This document shows positions 1 to 9,795 of a stretch of 64,000 nucleotides of DNA, piece after piece. Under the pieces are notes generated by a model, which was not told the origin of the DNA, did not search any database, and saw only the letters and a list, made by a program, of their open reading frames with translations. Position 1 is the stretch's first letter, and every line of letters begins with the position of its first letter. The translations under genes and the position numbers were made by a program. The DNA lies in contig CM061141.1 of NCBI GenBank assembly GCA_030789695.1, forward strand, positions 167,779,079-167,843,078, given 5' to 3'. The stretch is from Scilla litardierei. Taxonomy: Eukaryota > Streptophyta > Magnoliopsida > Asparagales > Asparagaceae.

Positions 1-190
1 CGAAACTGTTGCACTCTTCCATCCTTCTTAGGTTCTTTCTGTATAGCTTGGACCATCTCTCGCAAAGCCTGATCCGATATTTGATGCATCATATTTGATC
101 CAGAGTTGCATGTCCTAGCTCCCAATCCTGATCCCAAAGCGTTTTTGGCCATAGCCGCTCTCTTAGATTTCTCTACGTCTCTTGCGTATG
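1..190 (-). CDS. Unrecognised coding-looking fragment
   Basis: On the minus strand one frame stays open from about 190 to the window edge. It reads through a lysine/arginine-rich start, an internal Met, a Gly/Ser-rich stretch and an amphipathic segment containing SDQALREMVQAIQKE. The composition is that of a real protein rather than satellite DNA, and base composition changes sharply where the satellite begins near 436. I do not recognise the family. A transposon-encoded protein is likely given the surroundings, but this is inference. The fragment is cut by the window edge, so start, end and exon structure are unknown. Confidence 0.25.
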
Positions 191-435
191 AAAAATTTCA
201 TACGCATATATTCATAAGGTAGATTGAGTCAGTCGAGTATCGTTCTTCCTACCTGCTCAATATTGTTCACGAGTTGATTGGGCAGACCTGTATCGGCCAC
301 CGCTTTATAATGACCGTACCCCGGTTGCGGTCACATTTATGCGATTACATGTAGATCCTATAGGCACAGTGAAGTCAATGTGGAGCAGAGCAGAAAGAAA
401 TAAAGATCCGCATATCGTAAGATGTTAACAAGGTT
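191..435. other. Unassigned spacer before the satellite
   Basis: No coding frame, terminal repeat or satellite homology is visible here. The satellite becomes recognisable at about 436, where the block 'cagttgaagacgacaatctc' begins. Confidence 0.4.
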
Positions 436-2300
436 CTGAACAGTTGAAGACGACAATCTCTCTGTTGCAACAGACATTTTTGCAGATTTTTCTGTGCTCG
501 GTGCTATTTTCGGTATTTTATTTAATATATGGATCTTTTTATTAAATGATATGATATTAAGCCTAATTTTGTGTTCTCTTATTTGTTTCAGTTGAAGGTG
601 GCGATCTCCCGGTTCCAACGAACATTTTTGCGGATTTTTCTTTACTTGGGACACGATATGATTTTTTGGCCTAATTTTGTCTTCTCTTATTTTTCAGTTG
701 AAGATGGCGATCTCCTGGTTCCAATGGACATTTTTGCTGAATATTCTGACATCTGGGCTATTTTTGCAGATTATTCTGTCATCGGGGATATTTTCTAAAT
801 TTTCTGAAAGATATGCATCTTTTTATTAAATTATATGATTTTTGACCTAATTTTGTCATCTTATGTTTTTCAGTTGAGATGGCATTTGCAGATTCCAATA
901 GATATTTTTGCAAATTATTCAGACCTCGGGGCTATTTCCTAAATTTTCTTGAAGATATGCATCTTTTTATTAAATAATATGATTTTTGGCCTAATTTTGA
1001 CATCTCTTATTTTTTTAGTTAAAGATGGCGATCTCCCGGTTCCTACGGACATTTTTGTGAATTCTACTCAGTATGGTACTATTTTCTAAATTATATGTAA
1101 GATATGGATCTTTTTATTAAATAATATGATTTTTATATCCTACGTTTGTCTTCGCTTATTTTTCAGTTGAATATGGCGATCTACCGATTCAAACAGACAT
1201 TTTTAGTGATTATTCCTACACTGGGGCTATTTTTCTACATTTTATGGAAAATATGGATCATTTTATTAAATGATATGATTTTTTGGCCTAATTTTGTCTT
1301 CTTTTATTTTTCAGTTTAAGATGGCGTTCTTCCAACGGATATTTTTGCGGATTTTTTTGACCTAGAGGCTATTTTAATAATTTCTGGAAGATATGGATCT
1401 TTTTAATAAATAATTGGCCGAATGTTGTCCTATCATATTTTCCGATGAAGAAGGCGATCTCCCAGTTCCAACTGACATTTTTGCAGATTTTCTAAGTTCC
1501 GCGCAATTGTCTACATTTTATGAAAGAAATGGATCATTTTATTAAATGATAAGATTTTTTGGCATAATTTTATCTTCTTTTATTTTTTCAATTGAAGATG
1601 GCATTCTTTCGGTTCCAATGGATATATTTGCAAATTTTTTGACCTAGAGGCTATTGTATACATTTTCTAGAAGATGTGGATATTTTAATTATATAATTTG
1701 ATTTTAAGCATAATTCTGGCTTCTCTTATTTTTTTCAGATTAAGATTGCGATCTCCCGGTTCCAACGGATAATTTTGCGGTTTATTTTGAGCTCGTGGCT
1801 ATTTTATAAACTTTATGTAATATATGTATCTTTAAATTAAAAGATATGATTTTTATAGCCTAATTTTGTCTTCTATTATTTTCCAGTTAAAGATGACGAT
1901 CTCCCAGTTTAAACAGACATTTTTGTAGTTTTTACTTAGCTCGAAACTATTTTCAGTATTTTCTGGAAGATATGCTTGTTTTAGTTAAATGATATAATTT
2001 TTTACCTAATTTTATCTTCTCTTATTTTTCAGTTGAAGATAGCATTCACTCGGTTCCTACGGATATTTTTACAGATTTTTCGACCTCGGGTATATTTTCT
2101 GTATTTTCTGGAAGATATGGATCATTTTATTAAATAATATCATTTTGGCCTAATTTTATCTTCTCTTATTTTTCACTTGAAGATGGCGATCTTCTGGTTC
2201 TAACGGAAATTTTTGCGGATTTTACGAAGCTAGGTTCTATTTTCTACATTTTATGGAAGATATGAATTTTTTATTAAATGATATGATTTTTATATCCTAC
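436..2300. repeat. AT-rich tandem satellite, segment 1
   Basis: Degenerate tandem monomers of about 145-152 bp, with occasional longer ones. Landmarks in order are a 'ttattaaatgatatgattt' block, a 'cctaattttgtcttctctt' block, 'tttttcagttgaagatgg', 'cgatctcccggttccaacgg', 'acatttttgcggattttt', and a 'gagctcggggctattttct' block. Copies differ by many substitutions and small indels, so this is an old array. Frames read across it are repeat artefacts. The array is interrupted at 2300 by the gypsy element and resumes at 10713 at the same position within the monomer. Confidence 0.93.
2296..2300. repeat. Left target-site duplication of the gypsy element
   Basis: CCTAC directly precedes the LTR that starts TGTTACG. 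The right partner at 10713-10717 is CCTAT, one mismatch. An uninterrupted satellite monomer at this phase reads CCTACGTTTGTCTTC (for example near 1140), so the left copy keeps the original sequence. Confidence 0.8.
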
Positions 2301-3197
2301 TGTTACGCCTATTTGGCCGAAGCCCGAAAGACACGAGCCCAGAAACCCGACTGCCGATCAGAAGCCAATCTGCGCGATCTGGCCCGCCCGACAAGGCCCT
2401 ATAGAGGACCCCCGAATATCGATCCGACTCGGCCCTGATAGCGCGCTGGGCACTCGCCCACTCCAGCGGTAACCGTTCCCCTGATCCCGCTACCACTTAA
2501 TGGCTGTGATGGGGAGGTGCTGGCATGGCGCAAAGAGCGGCGACGGGGGGGCGGATTGAGGGGGCACGATCGAGGGCGGACGAGCGACGTGGGTCGGGGG
2601 CAATCACGGCGGGAGGTCTACAAAAGGGTTAGAAGGACGACTGGACGAGGGACCGCATCTCAGGTATCTAAAACCTAAGGTACTCCATCAACGACCTAGT
2701 TCCCCCATTTCATCTCCTTCCTCCCCCGCTCGCGCCGTGAGACGCCGTTCCGATCTCCTCTCGAGTCGAACCGTCTCCGCCGGGCCTCCTCTTTCAGATC
2801 ACTGTCTGACTTAGGCATCGGAGGGGATTTGGCCGAAACCAAGGTCCGGCCCCCCTGACGAGCGTTCTCGTCTACGCAGGAGGACATCAGATCCACGGGC
2901 CGAGGCTTCCCCTCCGCCCCTCGCCGGCCACGTAACCAGCGAGACGATCGAGGCTACCCCTCGTCGTCCGACCGCCGAGGCCGAGCGTCTCAACTCGGGT
3001 TGAGGCTTCCCCTCTCCCTCCTTGCGACCGAGGACCCCGATTCAGCCCAGCCGACGCGCTCCACGTCGTCTGTAACTCCGACTCGCGTCTCGTCTGCACC
3101 GACTCGACACGCCCGAGGGACCCCCGCGGGCCCCTTGACCACGTTGACCGGGTTATCCACGGTCAACGCTTTTGTAGTGAGAAAACACTCTGAAACA
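2301..3197 (+). repeat. Gypsy 5' LTR
   Basis: 897 bp, beginning TGTTACGCC and ending CTCTGAAACA. It matches 9796-10712 along its whole length. A CTACAAAAGGGTTAG stretch near 2618 is a possible transcription-start region, but no clear TATA box is visible. It lacks the 20-bp duplication found in the 3' copy. Confidence 0.95.
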
Positions 3198-3199
3198 TC

Positions 3200-3217
3200 T
3201 GGCGCCGTCTGTGGGAA
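3200..3217 (+). other. Primer-binding site, tRNA-Asp-like
   Basis: TGGCGCCGT starts two bases after the LTR. It matches the complement of the 3' end of plant tRNA-Asp for nine bases and then diverges (CTGTGGGAA). Its place directly after the 5' LTR is as expected for minus-strand priming. Confidence 0.8.
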
Positions 3218-3252
3218 CGAACTGTCCCACGAAGAAACAAACTACACCTGCA

Positions 3253-4305
3253 ATGACACGTCTTCACCCATCTCGACGAAAGGAGAGCAAGGCTCTGACG
3301 CGAAGCGACAGGGCCCGCCATCGTTGGCAAGAATGGGCCCGGGCCCAGCGCGAGGAGGATCATGAGGAGAGGACCGGGAGACCCTCACCGTCCCTACCGG
3401 TCGGGAGACCGAGCACGTCTGTAACGGCGCGCTGCTCGGACGTAGCTTTGGTGGTGTCGGTGATCATAGAAACAACCATGGTACGGCGACTGCTCGTCGA
3501 CACCGGCAGCTCCTGCGACGTCCTCTTCATGTCAACCCTGGAAAAGATGGGGCAGCGGAAGGAAGACTTGCGACCCCGCTCGGGTCCCGTGGTGGGATTC
3601 ACGGGTCATTCCACCCCCATCATCGGCACGATCCATCTCCCGGTAACACTCGGAGGCCCACCAGACTCGGTGACCCTGGCGGTAGAATTCATCGTATTGG
3701 GGATCGGGTCGGAATACAACGGGATCATCGGCCGACCCCTTCTCAACGCCATCGGCGCGGTGGTCTCGACCCTCCATCGGACTATCAAGTTCCGAACGCC
3801 CGGGGGGATGGGGCAAGTCGAAGGCGACGCGGGGAGACCGAATACCTGCTATCAACTGGCGGAGGAAGGTCCCGAAGATCGTCTAGTCAACCGGATGGCC
3901 GCGCTCGACTTAAGGGACGGGCCGAGGCCCACCCCTGCGGAGGAGCAAGAGCAGATCCCGGTCACGGACGTCGAGGACCGGTTCGTCTCAATCGGGAGAG
4001 GGCTAAGCCACGACCTGAGGAGCCGACTGGTCGAGTGCCTGGAGGCGAACTTAGACGTCTTTGCTTGGTCACCAGAGGACATGCCCGGCGTGGATCCCCA
4101 GGTGATCGTCCACTGGATCAACACCGACCCCAACTTCAGGCCGGTCAGGCAGAAGAAGCGGAACCTGGGCGGCGAGAAGATGAAGGCGGCCTCCGAGGAA
4201 GTGGAACGTCTCCTCGACGCCGGCTTCATACGAGAAGTCTGGTACCTGGAGTGGCTATCGAACGTGGTGATGGTCAGGAAACCCAACGGGAAGTGGCGAA
4301 TGTGA
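3253..4305 (+). pseudogene. Gypsy gag remnant fused to protease and RT amino end
   Basis: The first Met after the primer site opens a frame whose first 50 or so residues are basic and charged. This looks like the gag amino end. With no gag core or CCHC zinc knuckle, the frame runs straight into an aspartic protease with LLVDTGSS at 3490-3513 and a Gly-rich IIGRP segment about 80 codons later. It then enters the RT amino-terminal region (AWSPEDMPGV, then VRQKKR and VVMVRKPNGKWRM). A TGA at 4303-4305 breaks the frame inside RT, where related elements have a cysteine codon. Gag of this lineage is normally several hundred residues, so an internal deletion near 3330-3400 is inferred. The 3211 start suggested by the open frame lies in the primer region; 3253 is the more natural start. 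Confidence 0.85.
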
Positions 4306-5786
4306 GTGGACTTCAGTGACCTCAACAAAGCCTGTCCCAAGGACAGCTACCCCCTGCCGCGCATTGACCACCTGGTGGACAACGCTTCGGGGTACGAGAT
4401 GCTTAGCTTCATGGACGCCTACTCAGGGTACAACCAAGTCCAGATGGACCCCCAGGACGAGGAGATGACAGCCTTCACGACGGACCAGGGAACATACTGC
4501 TACAAGAAGATGCCCTTCGGCTTGAAGAACGCAGGGGCCAGCTACCAGAGAATGGTCAACAAAGTTTTTCACTCCCAGATCGGGAGGAACCTGGAGGTCT
4601 ACGTCGACAACATTCTTGTCAAGTCAAGAAAGCCGGAGGACCACATCGCCGACCTTCGTGAAACCTTCGAGCGGTTGCGGCGACACAACATTCGACTCAA
4701 CCCCACGAAGTGCACGTTCGGGGTAAGATCTGGAAAATTCTTGGGGTTTATGATAAATAACCGTGGCATTGAAGCTAATCCTGACAAGATCGAGGCACTG
4801 ATCAACATGCGTGAGCCGACGACGATCAAAGAGCTGCAGAGGCTGAATGGGCGCATCGCAGCCTTGGGGCGATTCCTATCCAAATCGGCGGAAAGATCGC
4901 TCCCCTTCTTCAAAGTTCTGAGGAAAGCGATCGCGGAACCATCGGACAATAGGAAGACGATACTATGGGACGAAGAATGCTCCAGGGCGTTCGTGGATCT
5001 CAAGGAATATCTCCGCAGCCCACCTCTCCTGTCCAAGCCACGGGAAGGGGAGTCGCTAAGCCTTTACCTGGCGTGCGCGGAGGAAGCAGTGAGCTCGGTG
5101 CTAATCCGGGAAGATGGTGGGGTACAGTGGCCGGTGTACTACACGAGTGGATCCAGAAGGGGGCGGAGGTGCGATACTCGCCCATGGAGAAACTGGCGTA
5201 CGCCCTCATTCTCTCAGCGCGAAGGCTCAGGCCCTATTTCCAGGCCCACACCATACTGGTCTTGACCGACTCACAGCTGGAGCAGAATCTCAAGAGATTC
5301 GACCGAATGGGAAGGATACTGAACTGGGGGGTGGAATTGAGCGAATTCGACCTCCGATTCAAACCGCGCACGGCCATCAAAGGGCAGGCCTTGGCTGACT
5401 TCATCGCTGAGTGCACGACGGAAGGAGAACATCCTCCAGAGGAAGAAGGCTTAGCAACGGTAATCGCCCAACCCTTGTCTTTTCTTTCGGCTGACCACCT
5501 CCAATCAAGAGTCCCAGGAGCGTGGATAGTCCATATGGACAGATCGGCCACACAATCAGGAGGCGGGGCTGGGATCGCGATCCGATCTCCGGAAGGGAAC
5601 GTCGTGGAGTACGCGTTGCAGTTCGAGTTCCCGGCCACCAACAACGTGGCAGAATACGAAGCGGTGATCAACGGCCTGAGACTGGCCCGGTGGCTTGGGG
5701 CCGAATCTGTGCACCTCCTCAGCGACTCGAAGCTCATTGTCAACCAACTTCTGGGAAGTTACGAGGTGCGGGAGGAGACAATGTAG
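4306..5786 (+). pseudogene. Gypsy pol: RT core and RNase H (frameshift, stop)
   Basis: Reads in frame with the preceding ORF after the TGA. It contains RT motifs DFSDLNKACPKDSYPLPRID, the PFGLKNAGA region and the active-site box at 4600-4611. That box reads YVDN, so the second catalytic aspartate is lost by GAC to AAC. Around 5149-5151 the frame shifts by one base, at the start of the RNase H connection, and continues as KGAEVRYSPMEKLAYALILS. The tether is followed by an RNase H-like domain of the plant Tat type (VAEYEAVINGLRLA, LLSDSKLIVNQL). A TAG at 5784-5786 ends the segment, probably from a CAG. The result cannot give active RT even if the breaks were bypassed. Confidence 0.88.
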
Positions 5787-7244
5787 AGGTATCACGCCGT
5801 TGCCAAAGCTGCGCTCTCCAGGTTCAAAAACGCGGAAGTCTTGCATCTCCCGCGGTCGGAGAACGCACGGGCGGACGCGCTGTCGAAGCTAGCCTCATCC
5901 TCGCCTAAGGAGCTGGGCCGCACCATCTACGTGGAGAACCTGCAGTCCCCCAGCACGGAGGAGCGGGAGGTGATGGCGATCGACCAAAATCCCACCTGGA
6001 TGGATCCGATCATTCGGTACCTCACTCATGGGGAAGTGCCGACGGATTGGGACAAGCGTCGGACCCTGGAGAGGAAGGCGCTCCGATACGTGATCCATGA
6101 GGGGATGCTCTACCGGCGGCGCTGGACGAAGGCTGATGTCCTCCCGTACCTGAAATGCATCGGACCGCAGGAAGCCGACTACGTCCTACAGGAGGTTCAC
6201 GAAGGGATCTGCGGAAATCACCACGGGGGCAAGATGGTTGCACAGAAAATCTTGAGGCAGGGATACTACTGGCCGATCCTGGTACAAGACGCAACAAGCT
6301 ACGTCCAAAAGTGCCAGGAATGTCAGAGGTATGCCCACCACTCCTCAACTCCCCCATCGGAGCTCATCCCTATCGTGAGCCACATCCCCTTTGCGAAATG
6401 GGGGCTCGACATCCTCGGACCGTTTAAACCGGGCCGGGGGCAGCGGAAGTATCTGATAGTGGCGGTGGACTACTTCACCACATGGATCGAGGCAGAACCG
6501 TTGGCCACCATCACATGGAAGAAAGCGAAAAGTTTCGTGTGGACTTCCATCATCTCCAGATTCGGAGTCCCCCGGTCCATCGTCACAGACAACGGGAAAC
6601 AGTTCGACTCCGCGGGGTTCAAAGACTTCTGCGCGGAATGGGGAATAAAGCTTCTCTTCGCCTCTGTAGCGCATCCCCAGACCAACGGAATGGCGGAAGC
6701 GGCCAACAAGTGTATCATAGAGCCCCTCCGAAAGAAAGTGAAGGACGCCGAAGGAAGCTGGCCGGAAGAGCTCCCCGGAATACTCTGGTCATACCAGACG
6801 ACCCACAAGGAGGCCACCGGTGAGACCCTGTTCATGCTTGCCTACAGGGCCGAGGCAGTGGTACCGGTCGAGTTAGGTGAGGAATCTCTCCGCCTCAAAT
6901 ACTTTGACGAAGACAGGAACTCGCAGGGTCTGGAACTCAGCCTGGAGCTCCTCAGTGAACGACGGGAACAAGCCCTGGCCACCATCATCCGCCAGAAGCA
7001 GAAGGTGGCCCGATACTACAATGCTCGGGTCAGGGGCCGAAGCTACCACCTTGGGGACCTGGTCCTCCGGAAAGCAGGCTTCAACCCGGATACTGCTCGC
7101 AAGGGGAAGCTCGCGGCTAAATGGGAAGGGCCCTACAAAGTCATCGAGGTCCTCGGACCCGCAACCTATAGTCTAGCCAATATGGAGGGGAGGATTCTCA
7201 CTCACGCCTGGAATGCGGAACATTTACGCAAGTACTTTCAATAA
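5787..7244 (+). pseudogene. Gypsy pol: RNase H end and integrase
   Basis: Continues in the frame left open by the TAG. It begins with the RNase H C-terminus (ENARADALSKLAS). Integrase follows: the zinc-binding HHCC domain (VHEGICGNHHGGK and then CQECQRYAHH), and the catalytic DDE core with Asp in WGLDILGP, Asp in VTDNGKQF and Glu in TNGMAEAAN. A GPY/F-type carboxy region contains AKWEGPYKVIEV. No chromodomain follows, which argues against a chromovirus. The ORF ends at a natural TAA at 7242-7244. This part is intact apart from lacking its upstream frame. Confidence 0.9.
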
Positions 7245-7349
7245 ATGTATCGTTTCTGTGAAATAAATTTATTTGAATTCGTTCCTTTCCAGATAAGCAA
7301 AAAGATGTACAGAGAGACGCGCGAAGAGGCCAAGGGGCATTCCCATCCC

Positions 7350-8072
7350 TCATTCAACTCCAGGGGCACCTGTGGGACCACCGGCTGGTGGTCCACTTGG
7401 GTTATCCCCCACACTCCGCTCGACGTCAGGGTGCATCCAGAGATCCTCGAAGTTGACCCCCGAGAGTGGGAACTTCTTTTGGATCTCGGACTGACACCGG
7501 GCGAAACCCTTCTCGAACGCCTCCGTCAAGGCGGTCTCAACGAAGGAGGTGGCATACTCGGCCACGGCATCCTGAGCGATCCGGGCCGGATCCACCTCCT
7601 CAAGCCCGCGCATCCGGGCCTCTAAGGTCTCGATCTGGCGTTGGTGCTCCGCCCTCTCCTTCTCGATCTCTCGGGATCTCTCGCCAAGTTGAGCAAGGAG
7701 AACCCTCGCCTGCTCCTCCGCCGCTTCCAGACGATCAGAGAGCTCCAAGGTCTCGGGGGCAGCAACGGAGACGGGGATCTTCTCGGCTCCCCCAGACGTG
7801 TCGGCATCTCTCAAGAGCTCGGCGACCCGCGCCTCGGCCTCTGACTTTGCAGTCAGAGCCAAGGCCCTCTCCCGGTCCGCCTCCTCCAAGGCAGAGGATA
7901 GCTCAGTTACGCGGGTCTCCAAGGACCTGACCCGCACTTCCTCTAACTGGCCTGCCTCTCCCTCCTCGCCATGGGCCTCAAGATCTCGCCCGGCATCGGC
8001 CTTGGCTTTGGGAAGCGCCCCAAACTGACGCCTCATCGAGAGACCCACCGAGGACAACTGCACCAAGGCCAC
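7350..8072 (-). CDS. Antisense gene, coiled-coil exon (Tat aORF)
   Basis: Open for about 240 codons opposite to pol. The N-terminal two thirds is rich in Glu, Ala, Arg and Leu with heptad-like spacing (for example SLETRVTELSSALEEADRER and LEAAEEQARVLLAQLGERSR), so a long coiled coil is predicted. The end is Pro/Gly-rich (GPPAGGPTGAPGVE). A GTGCAG just before the codons for LSSVG gives a possible splice acceptor. An AACAG/GTAGAG donor about 85 bases upstream would link it to the 8137-8670 frame. Antisense genes of this layout are known in Tat-lineage elements; their function is unknown. The splicing is inference. Confidence 0.65.
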   Translation of the reverse strand: MALVQLSSVGLSMRRQFGALPKAKADAGRDLEAHGEEGEAGQLEEVRVRSLETRVTELSSALEEADRERALALTAKSEAEARVAELLRDADTSGGAEKIPVSVAAPETLELSDRLEAAEEQARVLLAQLGERSREIEKERAEHQRQIETLEARMRGLEEVDPARIAQDAVAEYATSFVETALTEAFEKGFARCQSEIQKKFPLSGVNFEDLWMHPDVERSVGDNPSGPPAGGPTGAPGVE

Positions 8073-8136
8073 AAAGGTAAGACGGCCAAAGCAGCTGGAG
8101 GGAGGACAAGCAGAGGCACTCTACCTGTTGGCCGGC

Positions 8137-8670
8137 CTAAATCACAAAGGTGGCCAGACAGTCACCTCTAACTCCATCCAGCACAGCCTGATCGGGAGGG
8201 AGGCAACTATTCTCGGCCACTCGCGCGGCGGCTCCGCGGCTCGAAAACACCGATTCCTTCTCCCCTATCGGGAAGCGTGGACGAAGAAGACCCTCCCCTG
8301 ACGAAGGAAACTCGCCGGGGTTGGAGCGGAACGCGCCTAGATACCGATCGTAGGCATCAGGGAGAGGACTGTCCGGGAGAGGCGAAGGGCCGACCCACGG
8401 CCAAGCAACCTCAACGGGGGCGGGTCGGAGCTGATCGGCGGGCGACGGGACATCAACTCCCTCGACCCCCTCACGGACCCTCTTGGAAGACCCCAGCAAG
8501 GGGACAGAGGGGGATGGCCCCTTCTTCCTTTTAGAGCCTCTAGTCGAGGTCACGGCCCGTTGCTTCTTCCGGACCTCCAGCACATGATCCCTCCTACGCG
8601 GATCCGGATCTGGGGCCTGCACGTGAGTGCTGGCGGGGGAAGGACCGAGAGGGAATCCACCTGCACTCAA
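8137..8670 (-). CDS. Antisense gene, middle low-complexity exon
   Basis: An open minus-strand frame of about 177 codons rich in Pro, Ser, Arg and Lys, with a basic patch (RGSKRKKGPSPS) resembling a nuclear localisation signal. It lacks an ATG at its start, and a GTGCAG/GTGG acceptor-like site lies at its left edge in transcript order. It is therefore probably an internal exon between the 8667-9485 and 7350-8072 frames. No domain is recognised. It could alternatively be decayed coding sequence. Confidence 0.5.
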   Translation of the reverse strand: MSAGGFPLGPSPASTHVQAPDPDPRRRDHVLEVRKKQRAVTSTRGSKRKKGPSPSVPLLGSSKRVREGVEGVDVPSPADQLRPAPVEVAWPWVGPSPLPDSPLPDAYDRYLGAFRSNPGEFPSSGEGLLRPRFPIGEKESVFSSRGAAARVAENSCLPPDQAVLDGVRGDCLATFVI

Positions 8671-9485
8671 CGAAGAAATGAGAGACCAAGCAAAGCCCAG
8701 GAAACCTCGAATGGCGAATGCTCGGGGAGCTTACCCAAGGGCCACACCGTCTTACGCAAGTTATGGTCATTAAAGAGGACGTCAATCGACCGCTCCCTCG
8801 CAGGAATCGCCAGCATGTCCTTCGCCGTCTGCTGCTCGGCGACAGTCGGCTCACCCAGATCGAGGATGACTGCGCCGGCCGACTCCCACCGAACCGGGAA
8901 AGGTACACTCGACGGGAACGTGACAAACACGTATTCCCCCTTCCAACGTTTCAGGGAGCTCGGCAACCCCAACACCAGGGTCATCTTCGGGCGGGCGCTG
9001 ATGTAAATCCACGCCCCCGATTGGTGGTGGCTCAGGCGGTAGAACTGGGCGAAGAGACGAAGAGAGGGCGCCACTCCCCTCGGCATGCAGACGACGACGA
9101 ACCCGACGAGGAGCCCGATGGCATTGGGGCAGAATTGACACAGGCACACGTTGTGGGCCTGGAGGAACTCAACGATGAAAGGGTGGAGCGGGAAACGAAG
9201 CCCGAAGCGGAAGCACTTCTCGTATATTCCAACCTCGTTGGGACCGGGAAGGCAGATCCGCTCGTCAGACCCAGGGGCACGAACCGAGTAAGGCGGAAGC
9301 AGATAGGCGGAGCGCATGCTCTCGATGGCGGTGGCGCAGATCGACGAAGGCCACGACAAGACCTCTGGGGGCACCCCTGAAAGTTCACCCCCGTGCCGAC
9401 GAATCGTTGAAGGAGGTCTACCCGCCAGGCCAGGAGCAGCGTCGCGCTCCGGCCGACCCGAACCTGTGGCAGAGGAAGACGACAT
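8667..9485 (-). CDS. Antisense gene, first exon: putative gypsy-type transposon domain
   Basis: The ATG at 9483-9485 starts a Ser/Gly-rich leader, then a globular domain with YEKCFRFGLRFPLHPFIVEF, VCLCQFCPNAIGLLVGFVVV and SGAWIYISARPK. This matches the plant 'putative gypsy type transposon' family (Pfam Transposase_28 type), which is found in antisense ORFs of Tat elements and in many plant genome annotations. Despite the old name, no catalytic triad is visible and a transposase role is not established. The frame closes at a TGA near 8667, next to a candidate acceptor for the next exon. It lies opposite in direction to pol, so a promoter inside or near the 3' LTR is implied. Confidence 0.7.
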   Translation of the reverse strand: MSSSSATGSGRPERDAAPGLAGRPPSTIRRHGGELSGVPPEVLSWPSSICATAIESMRSAYLLPPYSVRAPGSDERICLPGPNEVGIYEKCFRFGLRFPLHPFIVEFLQAHNVCLCQFCPNAIGLLVGFVVVCMPRGVAPSLRLFAQFYRLSHHQSGAWIYISARPKMTLVLGLPSSLKRWKGEYVFVTFPSSVPFPVRWESAGAVILDLGEPTVAEQQTAKDMLAIPARERSIDVLFNDHNLRKTVWPLGKLPEHSPFEVSWALLGLSFLR

Positions 9486-9795
9486 GAGGCAGAGCTCAGG
9501 CAGAATCGGGATCAGCGCAAAGAAGAAAACGACGGGATGGCGGCTCACAACCCACTCGGCTTCTCAACCTAAGACGACCCCGCGAGCGGTGGGGATAAGC
9601 TTGCAGCTACACGTGGCAAAATCAGAGGACCGACGACGCTTCGGAGCCCGCGCCTTAAAAGTATCGAACGGACCAACTCATGATGACGACTAATAAATGA
9701 GTCGGCATCGACTGACGAGCCTGTCAAAGTCGGTGGAAGTCACATCGGCCGAGCCGAACCGGCCGATGCCGATCGACCCGACCAATGGGGGCAAT
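9486..9795 (+). other. Antisense-gene leader and polypurine tract
   Basis: A 310-bp stretch between the antisense ATG and the 3' LTR. It should hold the antisense promoter or leader. No clear TATA box is seen. The last bases, ACCAATGGGGGCAAT at 9781-9795, contain a short purine run (TGGGGGCAA) abutting the LTR TGTTACG, which is the expected plus-strand primer. Confidence 0.6.

Noticed and set aside
7350..9485. A captured host gene or Pack-type cargo inside the gypsy element.
   Set aside because: The position, orientation and putative-transposon domain are characteristic of the antisense ORF of the Tat lineage.
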